From: Polaribacter sargassicola
GTDB taxonomy: Bacteria; Bacteroidota; Bacteroidia; Flavobacteriales; Flavobacteriaceae
Assembly (NCBI RefSeq): GCF_021991835.1
Contig: NZ_JAHDAU010000010.1
Location: forward strand, 53,209 to 117,208
Reading direction: 5' to 3'
Length of the DNA stretch: 64,000 bases
Both the position numbers and the translations under genes were made by a program. The stretch's first letter is position 1; each line of letters begins with the position of its first letter. Below the pieces are notes generated by a model. That model saw only the letters and a program-made list of their open reading frames with translations, searched no databases and had not been told where the DNA came from. Below are positions 9,638 to 18,605 of this stretch, one piece after another.

Positions 9638-9674
9638 AAAAGAGTTGCAACTATATAGTTACAACTCTTTTTTT
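9638..9674. terminator. bidirectional terminator
   Basis: Arms of 17 bp with a single mismatch (AAAAAGAGTTG and CAACTCTTTTT ends) around a two-base centre. It has A-runs on one side and T-runs on the other, between the convergent membrane-protein and rhodanese genes. Confidence 0.85.
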
Positions 9675-9702
9675 ATTTTTTAATGTATTAATAAACGATC
9701 TT

Positions 9703-10011
9703 TTATAAATATTGATCAACATTTCCCCAAGGACCTCCATTAATTACATCTACTCCATTATTTGTTAAAAACTGAGTAGCCTGTCCACTTCTTGCTCCAC
9801 TTCTACAAACAGCAATTACTGGTTTATCCCAAGATTTTATTTCATCCACATGATCAGGAATTGTTTGTAAAACAATATGTTTTGCTCCTTCAGAATGTCC
9901 TTCATTCCATTCTTCTTGTGTTCTAACATCTAAAACAACGGCTCCTTTTTCTAAATATTCTTTAATTTCTACACTCATATTTTTTCTTTTAAAAAAGTTA
10001 AACAATCCCAT
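9703..10011 (-). CDS. rhodanese-like domain protein
   Basis: A 102-residue single-domain rhodanese. GAVVLDVRTQEEWNEGH (about 23-39) is the conserved first half, and the active-site loop VCRSGARSG with its catalytic Cys lies at about 68-76. Such small proteins carry persulfide sulfur in the cytoplasm; the acceptor is unknown. It starts 9 bp after the phenylalanine hydroxylase stop on the same strand and is probably co-transcribed, although no shared pathway is evident. Confidence 0.93.
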   Translation of the reverse strand: MGLFNFFKRKNMSVEIKEYLEKGAVVLDVRTQEEWNEGHSEGAKHIVLQTIPDHVDEIKSWDKPVIAVCRSGARSGQATQFLTNNGVDVINGGPWGNVDQYL

Positions 10012-10020
10012 ACTATCTTA

Positions 10021-11766
10021 TTATTTTTTGCACAAAAATAATCCGTTTTCAATTAATTTTGTGTAGCTTTTGTTACACTTTAGCTCTTCTAATCTTTTTA
10101 AAATTTTAGACTTTATAGTATAGTTATTTTGCAAAGCTAGTTCATAGATTTCTAAAAGCAATAACCAATCATTAGAAAATTTAGTATTTAACCGATTAAA
10201 TATTTCTGTTATTTTTTGCTCCGTCACTAAATTGTTTTCACGCATTTCTCTAACCTGGTTGTATAAAGCGTACAATTCTTTCTCTATATTAGAATAAGTA
10301 ATTTTATGTGTTTTAACCTCAGAAACTTTACTAGTATCTGTAAAAGAATCTACATCTGCAGCACCAGCATAGGCAGAAATTACTTCTTTACCAATTGCCA
10401 TATCATAAATTCCCCATTCTGGTTTAAATAAAATTTGGTCTTTATAAGTTACTGTACAATCGCTTAAAGAAATAATTAAAATTTTACCCCTTAAATCTCT
10501 AGTACCCGTAATTGCTTTTCCTTTTACAATTATACCGCTTTCAAACTCTAAAGTCATAAATTCTCCTTCATAAATTCCGTAAGCCTTTAAGTCTCTAGGG
10601 CTCATATCTTCTATTGGTAAATTAATTCCTTTTAACTTACCTATTGGAGAACCAAAACCACTTGCATGAGTCTTAATTCCGTGACCTATTAATTCTTTAT
10701 CTCTATTTGATAAAGCTGTAGGACCAGTTGTTTGAAAATAGGCAACTTTATCATTGTTACACTTTATAACTTTTGTAAAAACTCCTGAAATTTGAATGCC
10801 AGTTGTTAATTCTATAGTTCCTAAATTTTTAGAATCTATCAATTTTTTAATCCCTTTTAAACCACCAGTTCTTAAAGCCATAGTATTTGCAAACTCATCT
10901 AAAACCAAACTTAAATAAGCAAAATCTGGAGTTACAAATAATTGAGGTTGTGGCTTTGTAATATCAAAATTTTGAGTTGCGGCCTTTATAGAATATACCT
11001 CTTTTTTTACTTCATCTTTCATACACCAAGCACTTTCTCCAATAGAAGACAACAAACCTGCTCCGTATATTTTAGGATTATCTAAAGTGCCAATTAACCC
11101 ATATTCTACTGTCCACCAATGTAAGTTTCTTATTTGAGCCATTTCAGAAAGTTCCCCCATATTATCTTGAAGATACTCTACTTTTTCTTGTGCTTTTTCA
11201 ATTTCTTTTTCTGATGAGTTTGGGTCTTCTTTTAGTATCGATAAAAGTCTAATTGCCTCATACATTTCATAATCTTTTGCAGACGAAATAGCTTTACTAC
11301 CAATTTCACCAAATCTTCTTAAGTATTCTGCATATTCTGGATTTGCAATAATAGGTGCATGGCCAGCAGCTTCATGAATAATATCTGGTGCAGGTGTATA
11401 TTCTATATGATCTATGGTTCTCATATCTGAAGCAATTACCAAAACATTATATGCTTGAAATTCCATAAAAGCATTTGGCGGAATAAAACCATCTACAGAA
11501 ACAGCAGCCCAACCAATTTCTTTTAAAATCCTATTCATCCCTTCCATTCTTGGAATCCTTTCAAGAGAAATTCCTGTTTTTTCCAATCCTGATAAATATG
11601 ACTTATGAGCAACTTTACTTAAATAATCTACGTTTATTCTCATTACAAATCGCCAAACAGCTTGGTTTTGTGCTGTATATTCATCGTAAGGCTGTTTAAC
11701 AATAAATTTATGTAAATGTTTAGGTAGTTTTTTTGTTACTTCGTTCAGTTCAAAATGTAAACTCAT
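10021..11766 (-). CDS. phhA: phenylalanine 4-monooxygenase, long Bacteroidota form
   Basis: Non-haem iron, pterin-dependent hydroxylase converting phenylalanine to tyrosine. The iron triad is visible: both histidines in IHEAAGHAP near residues 132-138 and the glutamate in WWTVEYGL near 220. The catalytic domain occupies roughly residues 1-330. A further 250 residues have no recognised domain (see findings). This 580-residue form is known in Bacteroidota, while proteobacterial PhhA has under 300. I prefer the ATG at 11766 over the in-frame TTG at 11769. It lies upstream of the rhodanese gene. Confidence 0.93.
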   Translation of the reverse strand: MSLHFELNEVTKKLPKHLHKFIVKQPYDEYTAQNQAVWRFVMRINVDYLSKVAHKSYLSGLEKTGISLERIPRMEGMNRILKEIGWAAVSVDGFIPPNAFMEFQAYNVLVIASDMRTIDHIEYTPAPDIIHEAAGHAPIIANPEYAEYLRRFGEIGSKAISSAKDYEMYEAIRLLSILKEDPNSSEKEIEKAQEKVEYLQDNMGELSEMAQIRNLHWWTVEYGLIGTLDNPKIYGAGLLSSIGESAWCMKDEVKKEVYSIKAATQNFDITKPQPQLFVTPDFAYLSLVLDEFANTMALRTGGLKGIKKLIDSKNLGTIELTTGIQISGVFTKVIKCNNDKVAYFQTTGPTALSNRDKELIGHGIKTHASGFGSPIGKLKGINLPIEDMSPRDLKAYGIYEGEFMTLEFESGIIVKGKAITGTRDLRGKILIISLSDCTVTYKDQILFKPEWGIYDMAIGKEVISAYAGAADVDSFTDTSKVSEVKTHKITYSNIEKELYALYNQVREMRENNLVTEQKITEIFNRLNTKFSNDWLLLLEIYELALQNNYTIKSKILKRLEELKCNKSYTKLIENGLFLCKK

Positions 11767-11792
11767 CAAAAATAATTATTGAATTATTCTAT

Positions 11793-11800
11793 CAAAATTA
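11793..11800 (-). promoter_or_regulatory. candidate -7 box for phenylalanine hydroxylase
   Basis: On the minus strand this reads TAATTTTG, an exact TAnnTTTG match. The predicted transcript start near 11786 leaves a leader of about 20 nt. A second match at 11774-11767 touches the start codon and is too close to serve as the promoter. Confidence 0.45.
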
Positions 11801-12018
11801 AACATTTAAATAATAAAAATGTATTTATACATTGTTAAAATACAACTTATATGTATTTTGTTAAATATTAATTAAACCAGTTAAATTAAATTTTACACTT
11901 AGAATAAATCTGCTTTTATTTTTTACTTATTCTTTTACGTTATCGGTTTCGTAAAAATTCTATAAAATGAATAAAAACGGTAAAATATTTCTTAATTTTA
12001 CTACTCAATTCTAAGACA

Positions 12019-13536
12019 ATGAACAAGAAAGTTATACTTATGATTTTAGATGGTTGGGGAATTACACAAGACCCAAAAGTATCAGCCATTTACAACGCAA
12101 AAACACCTTTTATTAACTCTTTATACGATAAATATCCTAATGCAGAATTAAGAACTGATGGAGAACATGTTGGCTTACCAGAAGGACAAATGGGTAATTC
12201 TGAAGTTGGTCATATGAATTTAGGTGCTGGTAGAATTGTGTATCAAAATTTAGCTAGAATTAATAAAGCTGTAAAAGAAAAAACTTTAGGCAAAGAAAAA
12301 GTTTTATTAGACACTTTTAAATATGCCAAAGAAAACAACAAAGACGTACACCTTTTAGGCTTAGTTTCTAATGGAGGTATCCATGCACATATAGATCATT
12401 TAAAAGGGTTAATTGATGTTGCTAAAGAAAATGAAGTTAACAACGTTTATTTACATGCTTTTACAGACGGTAGAGATTGCGACCCAAAATCTGGAACCTA
12501 TTTTATTAATGATATTCAAGAATACATGAATAAAAACGGTGGTGAAGTAGCAACTATTACCGGTCGTTATTACGCAATGGATAGAGATAATAGATGGGAA
12601 CGTGTAAAAGAAGCTTATGATGGTGTTGTAAACAGTATAGGTATTAAAACTACAGATATAATAGCCACAATGAACCAGAATTATGAAGATGGCATTACAG
12701 ATGAGTTTCATAAACCTATTATTGCAACTAAAGAAGACGGAACACCTATTGCAAAAATAAAAGAAGGAGATGCTGTAATATTTTTTAATTACAGAACAGA
12801 CAGAGGTAGAGAGTTAACTAATGTTTTATCTCAAAATGATTTTCCAGAATTTGGAATGAAAAAATTAGATTTATATTATACTACAATTACAATGTATGAT
12901 TCTTCTTTTAAAGGAATAAATGTAATTTATAATAACGATAATATTAAAAATACTCTAGGAGAAGTTTTATCTAAAGCGGGTAAAAAACAAATTAGAATTG
13001 CAGAAACAGAAAAATACCCTCATGTTACATTTTTCTTTTCTGGTGGACAAGAAGAGCCTTTTGAAGGCGAATCTAGAATACTAAGAAATTCGCCAAAAGT
13101 TGCAACTTACGATTTAAAACCAGAAATGTCTGCTTATGAATTAAAAGACGCTCTTTGTGAAGATTTAAAGAAAGGAGAAGCTGATTTTGTTTGTTTAAAT
13201 TTTGCAAATGGAGATATGGTTGGCCATACAGGTGTAATGGAAGCTGCAATTAAAGCTTGTGAAGCTGTAGATGCTTGCGCCAAAGAAGTAATAGAAACTG
13301 GTTTAGCTAACGGGTACTCTACTCTTTTAATTGCAGATCATGGAAATTGTGAAACGATGATGAATCCTGATGGATCTCCTCATACAGCACACACAACAAA
13401 CCCTGTTCCTTTTATTCTAATAGACGATAAAATTACATCTATAAAAAGTGGAATTTTAGGAGATATTGCTCCAACAATTTTAGAATTAATTGGTGTAGAG
13501 CAACCAGAAGAAATGACTCAAAATTCTCTATTATAA
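12019..13536 (+). CDS. gpmI: 2,3-bisphosphoglycerate-independent phosphoglycerate mutase
   Basis: A 505-residue glycolytic enzyme interconverting 3- and 2-phosphoglycerate. The alkaline-phosphatase-type metal sites are visible: MILDGWG at about 7-13, the catalytic serine in QMGNSEVGHMN at about 60-70, a histidine in MVGHTGVMEAA near 405 and ADHGNCETMM plus HTAHTTNPVPF near 442-467. Length is typical. A near-match to the -7 box (TAATTTTA at 11993-12000) precedes it. A thioredoxin-like lipoprotein follows 13 bp later. Confidence 0.98.
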   Translation: MNKKVILMILDGWGITQDPKVSAIYNAKTPFINSLYDKYPNAELRTDGEHVGLPEGQMGNSEVGHMNLGAGRIVYQNLARINKAVKEKTLGKEKVLLDTFKYAKENNKDVHLLGLVSNGGIHAHIDHLKGLIDVAKENEVNNVYLHAFTDGRDCDPKSGTYFINDIQEYMNKNGGEVATITGRYYAMDRDNRWERVKEAYDGVVNSIGIKTTDIIATMNQNYEDGITDEFHKPIIATKEDGTPIAKIKEGDAVIFFNYRTDRGRELTNVLSQNDFPEFGMKKLDLYYTTITMYDSSFKGINVIYNNDNIKNTLGEVLSKAGKKQIRIAETEKYPHVTFFFSGGQEEPFEGESRILRNSPKVATYDLKPEMSAYELKDALCEDLKKGEADFVCLNFANGDMVGHTGVMEAAIKACEAVDACAKEVIETGLANGYSTLLIADHGNCETMMNPDGSPHTAHTTNPVPFILIDDKITSIKSGILGDIAPTILELIGVEQPEEMTQNSLL

Positions 13537-13549
13537 TAATTTTACAAAA

Positions 13550-14092
13550 ATGAAAAAACTTTTTTTATTAAGCTGTATAATCATCTTAGCCTCTTGTTCT
13601 GCACAACAAAAAACAGTTAAGGCTAAAGAGATAACTGCAATTAAAAATAAAAAAGGCAACTTAGTTGGTTTAGCTAATAAAGAATCTTTTAATCAGGCAC
13701 CTTATAACTCTTGGTTTAATCCAAAGTTTAACGAATACAACCCAGATAAAGCCACAATTGATGCTCTTAAAAAAGAATTAAAAGGGATAAAAATTAAAGC
13801 TTTTATGGGTACTTGGTGCGGAGATAGTAAAAGAGAAGTACCACATTTTTACAAAATTTTAGACCAAACGGACTATAATTTAAATAATCTAGAATTAGTA
13901 ACCGTAAATAGAAGTAAAAAAACACCAGATAATTTACAAGAAGGTTTTAATATTATAAGAGTACCAACTTTTATTTTTTATAAAAATGATAAAGAAATTG
14001 GTAGATATGTAGAATATGCTAGAGAATCTTTAGAAAAAGATATATTAAAAATTGTTTCAGGAGAAACATATAAACACTCTTACGATAATTAA
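13550..14092 (+). CDS. thioredoxin family lipoprotein
   Basis: A 180-residue protein with a lipoprotein signal (ILASCSAQ, Cys16), hence periplasmic and membrane-attached. The thioredoxin fold covers about residues 75-175, with FMGTWCGDSKREVPHF at about 84-99. The usual CxxC is CGDS here, so only one redox cysteine remains; classical disulfide reductase activity is unlikely. A cis-proline is in RVPTFIFY. It overlaps the following HAD gene by one base, so the two are coupled. Similar CGDS proteins are common in flavobacteria; their role is not known to me. Confidence 0.88.
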   Translation: MKKLFLLSCIIILASCSAQQKTVKAKEITAIKNKKGNLVGLANKESFNQAPYNSWFNPKFNEYNPDKATIDALKKELKGIKIKAFMGTWCGDSKREVPHFYKILDQTDYNLNNLELVTVNRSKKTPDNLQEGFNIIRVPTFIFYKNDKEIGRYVEYARESLEKDILKIVSGETYKHSYDN

Positions 14093-14493
14093 TGCTTCCC
14101 AAAAACCCACTTATTATTGCTGTAGATTTTGATGGTACAATTGTAGAAGATGCCTATCCAAAAATTGGTAACGAAATGATTTTTGCTTTTGATACCCTAA
14201 AAAGGTTACAATCACAAGGACATAGATTAATTCTTTGGACATACAGAAGTGGAAAAAAACTACAAGAAGCCGTAGATTTTTGTAAAGAAAATGGCATAGA
14301 ATTTTACGCTATAAATAAAAACTTTCCAGAAGAAGAATACGATGAAAAATATAGTCGCAAAATTCATGCAGATTTATTTATAGACGACAGAAATGTTGGT
14401 GGTTTTTTAGGTTGGACAGCAATACATAAAGCTATTTTTAATTACGAGCCGCCAGTAAAGAAGAAAAAAGGATTTTTCTCATTTTTCAAATAA
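14092..14493 (+). CDS. BT0820-type HAD family phosphatase
   Basis: A 133-residue cytoplasmic HAD-superfamily hydrolase. Motif I, AVDFDGTIVEDAYP, holds the nucleophilic Asp and its +2 Asp near residues 10-14; motif II corresponds to LILWTYRSG near 45-53; the acidic motif IV is LFIDDRNVGGFLG near 100-112. There is no cap domain of any size, which implies a large or open substrate. The family name comes from a Bacteroides thetaiotaomicron structure. It is coupled to the upstream thioredoxin-like gene. Confidence 0.88.
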   Translation: MLPKNPLIIAVDFDGTIVEDAYPKIGNEMIFAFDTLKRLQSQGHRLILWTYRSGKKLQEAVDFCKENGIEFYAINKNFPEEEYDEKYSRKIHADLFIDDRNVGGFLGWTAIHKAIFNYEPPVKKKKGFFSFFK

Positions 14494-14503
14494 GAAAACA
14501 TAC

Positions 14504-14533
14504 TTTTTAATAATCTAAAATGTAGTAACTTTG
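14504..14533 (+). promoter_or_regulatory. promoter of map
   Basis: The -7 box TAACTTTG at 14526-14533 is an exact TAnnTTTG match, with a T-rich -33 region 19 bp upstream. Transcription would begin near 14540, so the usable start codon is the ATG at 14552 and not the in-frame TTG that lies inside the box. Confidence 0.65.
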
Positions 14534-14551
14534 CGGTTCAATTTTTTTAAC

Positions 14552-15358
14552 ATGATTAAAGTAAAAACAAGAGAAGAAATAGAAATTATGCGCGAAAGTG
14601 CATTAATAGTTTCTAAGACATTAGGGATGCTTGCCAAAGAAATAAAACCTGGTGTTTCTACTTTATATTTAGACAAACTTGCTGAAGATTTTATTAGAGC
14701 CGAAGGTGCAATACCTGGTTTTTTAGGTTTGTATGATTTTCCGAACACATTATGCATGAGTCCTAATGACCAAGTTGTACACGGTATTCCTAATAAAAAC
14801 CCGTTAGTAGAAGGCGATATTATATCTATAGATTGTGGCGCTCTAAAAAATGGTTTTTATGGTGATCATGCATATACTTTTGCCGTAGGTGAAATTGCAG
14901 AAGAAACTAAAAAACTTTTAGACATTACTAGAAAAAGCTTATACGTTGGTATTAAAGAATTTAAAGCTGGCAATAGAGTTGGTGATGTTGGTTATGCAAT
15001 TCAAAAATTTACAGAAGATCATGGTTATGGAGTTGTAAGAGAATTGGTAGGACATGGTTTAGGTAGAAAAATGCATGAAGACCCAAATATGCCTAACTAC
15101 GGAAAAAGAGGTAGAGGAAAGAAATTTGTTGAAGGAATGGTTGTTGCCATTGAACCTATGACAAATATGGGAACTCACCAAATAAGACAACATTCTGATG
15201 GTTGGACTATTACTACTTTAGACAACAAACCATCTGCACATTTTGAACACGATGTAGCAATTGTAAATGGTAAACCAGAGTTACTTTCTACTTTTAAATA
15301 CGTTCATGAAGCGTTAGGTATAGAAACTAATGAAGAAGATGAATTTAGAGCAAGCTAA
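14552..15358 (+). CDS. map: type I methionyl aminopeptidase
   Basis: A 268-residue enzyme that removes the N-terminal methionine from new proteins. The metal ligands are all recognisable: Asp in SIDCGALKNG, Asp in FYGDHAYTF, His in GHGLGRKMHEDPN, Glu in VAIEPM and Glu in HFEHDVAIV. An in-frame TTG would add seven residues but lies inside the promoter, so ATG 14552 is chosen. The methyltransferase gene starts 2 bp after the stop, forming a two-gene operon. Confidence 0.97.
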   Translation: MIKVKTREEIEIMRESALIVSKTLGMLAKEIKPGVSTLYLDKLAEDFIRAEGAIPGFLGLYDFPNTLCMSPNDQVVHGIPNKNPLVEGDIISIDCGALKNGFYGDHAYTFAVGEIAEETKKLLDITRKSLYVGIKEFKAGNRVGDVGYAIQKFTEDHGYGVVRELVGHGLGRKMHEDPNMPNYGKRGRGKKFVEGMVVAIEPMTNMGTHQIRQHSDGWTITTLDNKPSAHFEHDVAIVNGKPELLSTFKYVHEALGIETNEEDEFRAS

Positions 15359-15360
15359 TT

Positions 15361-16128
15361 GTGTCTATATTTAAATCTATACTTAATACAGTACCAAGAC
15401 CTTGGTTAATAAAAGTTAGCTATTTAGTTAGACCTATTATTGCATTAACTTTAAAAGGTAATAAATTTACAGATCCGATTGATGGTAAAAGTTTTCGAAA
15501 ATTTTTACCATACGGATATGGAAAACAAAGAGAAAATGCACTTTCTCCATCTACCTTATCTCTAGAAAGACACAGATTAATGTGGCTATTTCTAAAAGAT
15601 GAAACCAACTTTTTTACATCAACAAAAAAACTTAAAACACTACATATTGCACCTGAACAATGTTTTTTAGATTTGTTTAGAAAACAAAAAAACCTAGATT
15701 ATATTACTTCTGATTTAGAATCTCCTATTGCTGATGTAAAAGCAGATATTTGTAATTTACCTTTTGATGACAATACTTTTGATGTAATTTTTTGTAATCA
15801 TGTATTAGAACATATTACAAATGATACAAAAGCGATGCAAGAATTGTTTAGAGTAATGAAAAAAGGTGGTTTTGGTATTTTTCAAATACCACAAGATTTA
15901 TCTAGAGAAACTACGTTTGAAGACAATTCTATTACTGACAAAAAAGAACGTGCTAAGATTTTTGGACAATATGATCATGTTAGAGTTTATGGTAGAGATT
16001 ACTTTAACAAACTTAGATCTATTGGTTTTAAGGTTGAAGAAATAGATTACACAAAAAAAATCGCTCCAGAAAAACTAGAACGATTTTGTTTGATGAAGAA
16101 TGAAATTCTTCCTGTATGTTATAAATAA
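15361..16128 (+). CDS. class I SAM-dependent methyltransferase
   Basis: A 255-residue methyltransferase starting with GTG. The Rossmann-type fold is shown by LHIAPEQCFLDLF at about 95-107 (motif I position), the acidic DYITSDLES near 113, FDDNTFDVIFCNHVLEHI at about 134-151 and MKKGGFGIFQIP near 165. The N-terminal 80 residues are basic and specific to this subfamily. The substrate is unknown. It shares a transcript with map, and its stop codon directly abuts the stop codon of the convergent gene. Confidence 0.88.
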   Translation: MSIFKSILNTVPRPWLIKVSYLVRPIIALTLKGNKFTDPIDGKSFRKFLPYGYGKQRENALSPSTLSLERHRLMWLFLKDETNFFTSTKKLKTLHIAPEQCFLDLFRKQKNLDYITSDLESPIADVKADICNLPFDDNTFDVIFCNHVLEHITNDTKAMQELFRVMKKGGFGIFQIPQDLSRETTFEDNSITDKKERAKIFGQYDHVRVYGRDYFNKLRSIGFKVEEIDYTKKIAPEKLERFCLMKNEILPVCYK

Positions 16129-17424
16129 TTAATCATTAAATTTCTCTAAATAATCTGGTAGTTTTTCTAACTTTTCTTCTCCTAGAATTATTATTCCATT
16201 TTGCATAATCTGATAAACTCCGTCTGATAATTTTACTACTTTAGAAATTCCTTCGTAGTTTAAAAATTCATTTTTAGGAGCATCAACTTCAACTCCGTAT
16301 AAATCTATCCAAGAAATTTCACCATCTTTAATCGCTTGAAATTTATCCTTATAATAAGGACCAATAAATTGATAATCATTTGCAGACAACACTTTACCAT
16401 CAACAGTACATAAATAAGAATGTACTTTTAAATTTTTATCAAAACTTAAAGTAAAAACACCACCTCCTAAAAAAGATCCTAAACTATACCATTCTTTATT
16501 TATTTTAACCTCGCCGTCTTTGTTAAATTTATCTAAAATATCACTCTTTTTTAATTCTTTTAAAAACTCTAAATCATTAGTTAAATTTTTAAATTCTTTA
16601 GATTTTAAATCGTAAACCAACGGTTTAGAAGAATTATTAGGATAAGCTACAAGCATACCGTTACCTCTCGGCAACATTATTTTACCATAATTTGTAGATA
16701 ATCTGTTAAAATCTGATATGTTTGGCAGTAAAAATCCTTTCTTATTTTTAGAATTAAAACAATATACTTTAGTTGGTTCTTTAACTTTATCTTTTAGTAT
16801 AATGTAACCATCATAGCTAATAAAGTCTTTATAGCTGTCTGCTTTTACAATTATAACTCCTTTATCATTTAAAATACCAAAATTTCCATCTTTAGAATAA
16901 ACTGCAACTTTGTTTCTATTAAAGCTATAAATACTATCTAATTTTAATGATAATGCGTTAGACTTATCATTCCATGTTTTTGTTAAATATTCTATTCTTC
17001 TTATCTCTTCTTCTTTTCGTAAACGTTCTTCTTCAAGCCTTTTTTCTTCTGCAATTCTTGCAGCTTCTATTGCCTCTAATTCTTCATTTATATTTACAAA
17101 CAACTCTACAAACTCTACATATTCTTCTGTTTTGTTTTCTCCATTAATTAAAAAATATTGTTCTGCATATTTTTTAGATTCATTAAAATCTCCTACTTCA
17201 AAATGTATATAAGCTCCTAATTTTGCTACATCTAAATCTTCTATAGTATCTAAATAACTAATTGCTTTGTTAAAATCTATTAAAGATTCTTTTTTTGTTT
17301 CTTGATTATTAAATTTTTCCCAAGCTCTTTTTATGTAAACATTAGCTATATCTTTATTAGATTGCGCCATAGATACTGTAAAAAAAAACAAGCATAATAG
17401 TTGTAGAATTGTCTTTTTCATCAT
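16129..17424 (-). CDS. exported TPR and coiled-coil protein of unknown function
   Basis: A 431-residue protein with a cleavable signal peptide (about residues 1-20, ending SMAQ). Residues 20-110 resemble tetratricopeptide helices. Residues about 115-145 form a charged coiled coil (EEKRLEEERLRKEEE). The rest alternates short strands reminiscent of WG-type repeats (AVYSKDGNFGILNDKGVI). It is probably periplasmic. I do not recognise a specific family. Its 3' end meets the methyltransferase gene with no spacer. Confidence 0.8.
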   Translation of the reverse strand: MMKKTILQLLCLFFFTVSMAQSNKDIANVYIKRAWEKFNNQETKKESLIDFNKAISYLDTIEDLDVAKLGAYIHFEVGDFNESKKYAEQYFLINGENKTEEYVEFVELFVNINEELEAIEAARIAEEKRLEEERLRKEEEIRRIEYLTKTWNDKSNALSLKLDSIYSFNRNKVAVYSKDGNFGILNDKGVIIVKADSYKDFISYDGYIILKDKVKEPTKVYCFNSKNKKGFLLPNISDFNRLSTNYGKIMLPRGNGMLVAYPNNSSKPLVYDLKSKEFKNLTNDLEFLKELKKSDILDKFNKDGEVKINKEWYSLGSFLGGGVFTLSFDKNLKVHSYLCTVDGKVLSANDYQFIGPYYKDKFQAIKDGEISWIDLYGVEVDAPKNEFLNYEGISKVVKLSDGVYQIMQNGIIILGEEKLEKLPDYLEKFND

Positions 17425-17492
17425 TTAAATAATAATTTTTATTTTTTTTGCAATATAATATAAATATCATTTAGACAGCAAATTATAAATTC

Positions 17493-18485
17493 TTACTCGT
17501 AGCTGTAAGTTCTATATTCCTCTATTTCACCATTTTCATCAGAATACAAAAGAATTACTTTAATTTTATTATTCTCTTTTAAAAACAGTTTTGTTTTTTC
17601 TAATCCCATTGCCATAAATGCTGTTGCGTAAGCATCTACATCTGCACAATCTATGCCAGCAATAACAGATGCACTTAATAAATTACTTTCTGTTGCATAA
17701 CCTGTTTTAGGATTTATTGTATGTACATATTTTTTTCCGTTTTCATCTATTCTAAATTTTCTATAATTACCAGAAGTTGCCATAGATTTATCTGAAAGAT
17801 TGATATTTATAAAACCAGAATTGTCTTCAGATTTTAATGGATTAACTAATTTTATTAACCAAGGCTGTTTATTCTTTTTTAATCCTTTTGCACGAATCTC
17901 TCCTCCTATTTCAATAAGATAATTTTCTATTTTTTTACTATCAAAAAAACGAGCAACAACATCAATCGCAAAACCTTTTGCTATTGAATTAAAATCTAAA
18001 TATATTTTTGGGTCTTCTTTTACAACAACTTCATTTTTTATATTAATTTTATCTAAACCCACATATTGCATGTAGTTTTTAATCTGCTCATCTGTTAAGT
18101 TAATTTTTTCTTTATTCGGCCCAAAACCATAAGCATTCACAAGATTACCTACCGTAGGGTCAAAATACCCTTCTGTTTCTTTATAAATCCTTTTAGATTT
18201 ACTAAAAACTTCTTTAAAAATTGCATCTACAACTACTGTAGAATCGCCTTTATTAATTTTAGAAATATCTGATGTTGGAATGTATGTTGATGTAGATTTA
18301 TTTATTAAAAAAAATAAACTATCTAAAGATTCTTGAAAATTATGTTTACTATTTAAATATGTAATACTATATGTTGTACCAAAGACATGACCTTTTAAAA
18401 TGTGATCTTTTTTAATATTTTCTTTATTACAAGCAAATAAAAATGTAAAAATTGTAAATAATACAGCTATTTTTATAAGTTTCAT
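17493..18485 (-). CDS. apbE: FAD:protein FMN transferase (ApbE)
   Basis: A 330-residue lipoprotein (FLFACNKEN, Cys near 18) that attaches FMN to threonines of periplasmic or membrane flavoproteins such as NQR/RNF subunits. Family motifs are present: STSTYIPTSDISKIN, TVGNLVNAYGFGP, the LDFNSIAKGFAID block, VEIGGEIRAKG-like IEIGGEIRAKG and HTINPKTGY, with a late DADAYATAFM-type segment. A longer ORF begins at 18548, but a promoter box lies between, so ATG 18485 is chosen. No partner flavoprotein gene is nearby. Confidence 0.94.
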   Translation of the reverse strand: MKLIKIAVLFTIFTFLFACNKENIKKDHILKGHVFGTTYSITYLNSKHNFQESLDSLFFLINKSTSTYIPTSDISKINKGDSTVVVDAIFKEVFSKSKRIYKETEGYFDPTVGNLVNAYGFGPNKEKINLTDEQIKNYMQYVGLDKINIKNEVVVKEDPKIYLDFNSIAKGFAIDVVARFFDSKKIENYLIEIGGEIRAKGLKKNKQPWLIKLVNPLKSEDNSGFININLSDKSMATSGNYRKFRIDENGKKYVHTINPKTGYATESNLLSASVIAGIDCADVDAYATAFMAMGLEKTKLFLKENNKIKVILLYSDENGEIEEYRTYSYE

Positions 18486-18504
18486 TAGTTTATAGATTTT
18501 GTAA

Positions 18505-18512
18505 CAAAAATA
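18505..18512 (-). promoter_or_regulatory. -7 box for apbE
   Basis: On the minus strand this reads TATTTTTG, an exact TAnnTTTG match. The transcript would start near 18498, 13 nt before the ATG at 18485. This excludes the upstream alternative start. Confidence 0.55.
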
Positions 18513-18568
18513 ACATATAAAATTTTCATAAAATCTGTAAAAATCCAATTATTGTTAATTGATTTTGT

Positions 18569-18576
18569 TAAATTTG
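18569..18576 (+). promoter_or_regulatory. -7 box for the OmpA-like lipoprotein
   Basis: TAAATTTG, an exact match to TAnnTTTG, 30 bp upstream of the ATG. It is arranged back to back with the apbE promoter within 70 bp. Confidence 0.55.
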
Positions 18577-18605
18577 TGAGTGAATTTTAATTAAAGAGAA
18601 TAAAG

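Noticed and set aside
11767..11774. TATTTTTG on the minus strand touching the hydroxylase start codon
   Set aside because: Used as a promoter it would start transcription inside the gene; the box at 11793-11800 is better placed.
14531..14551. TTG start that would lengthen map by seven residues
   Set aside because: It lies inside the -7 box of the promoter, so it would not be in the mRNA.
18486..18548. Longer apbE start with 21 extra residues
   Set aside because: It lies upstream of the promoter and would bury the lipoprotein signal.
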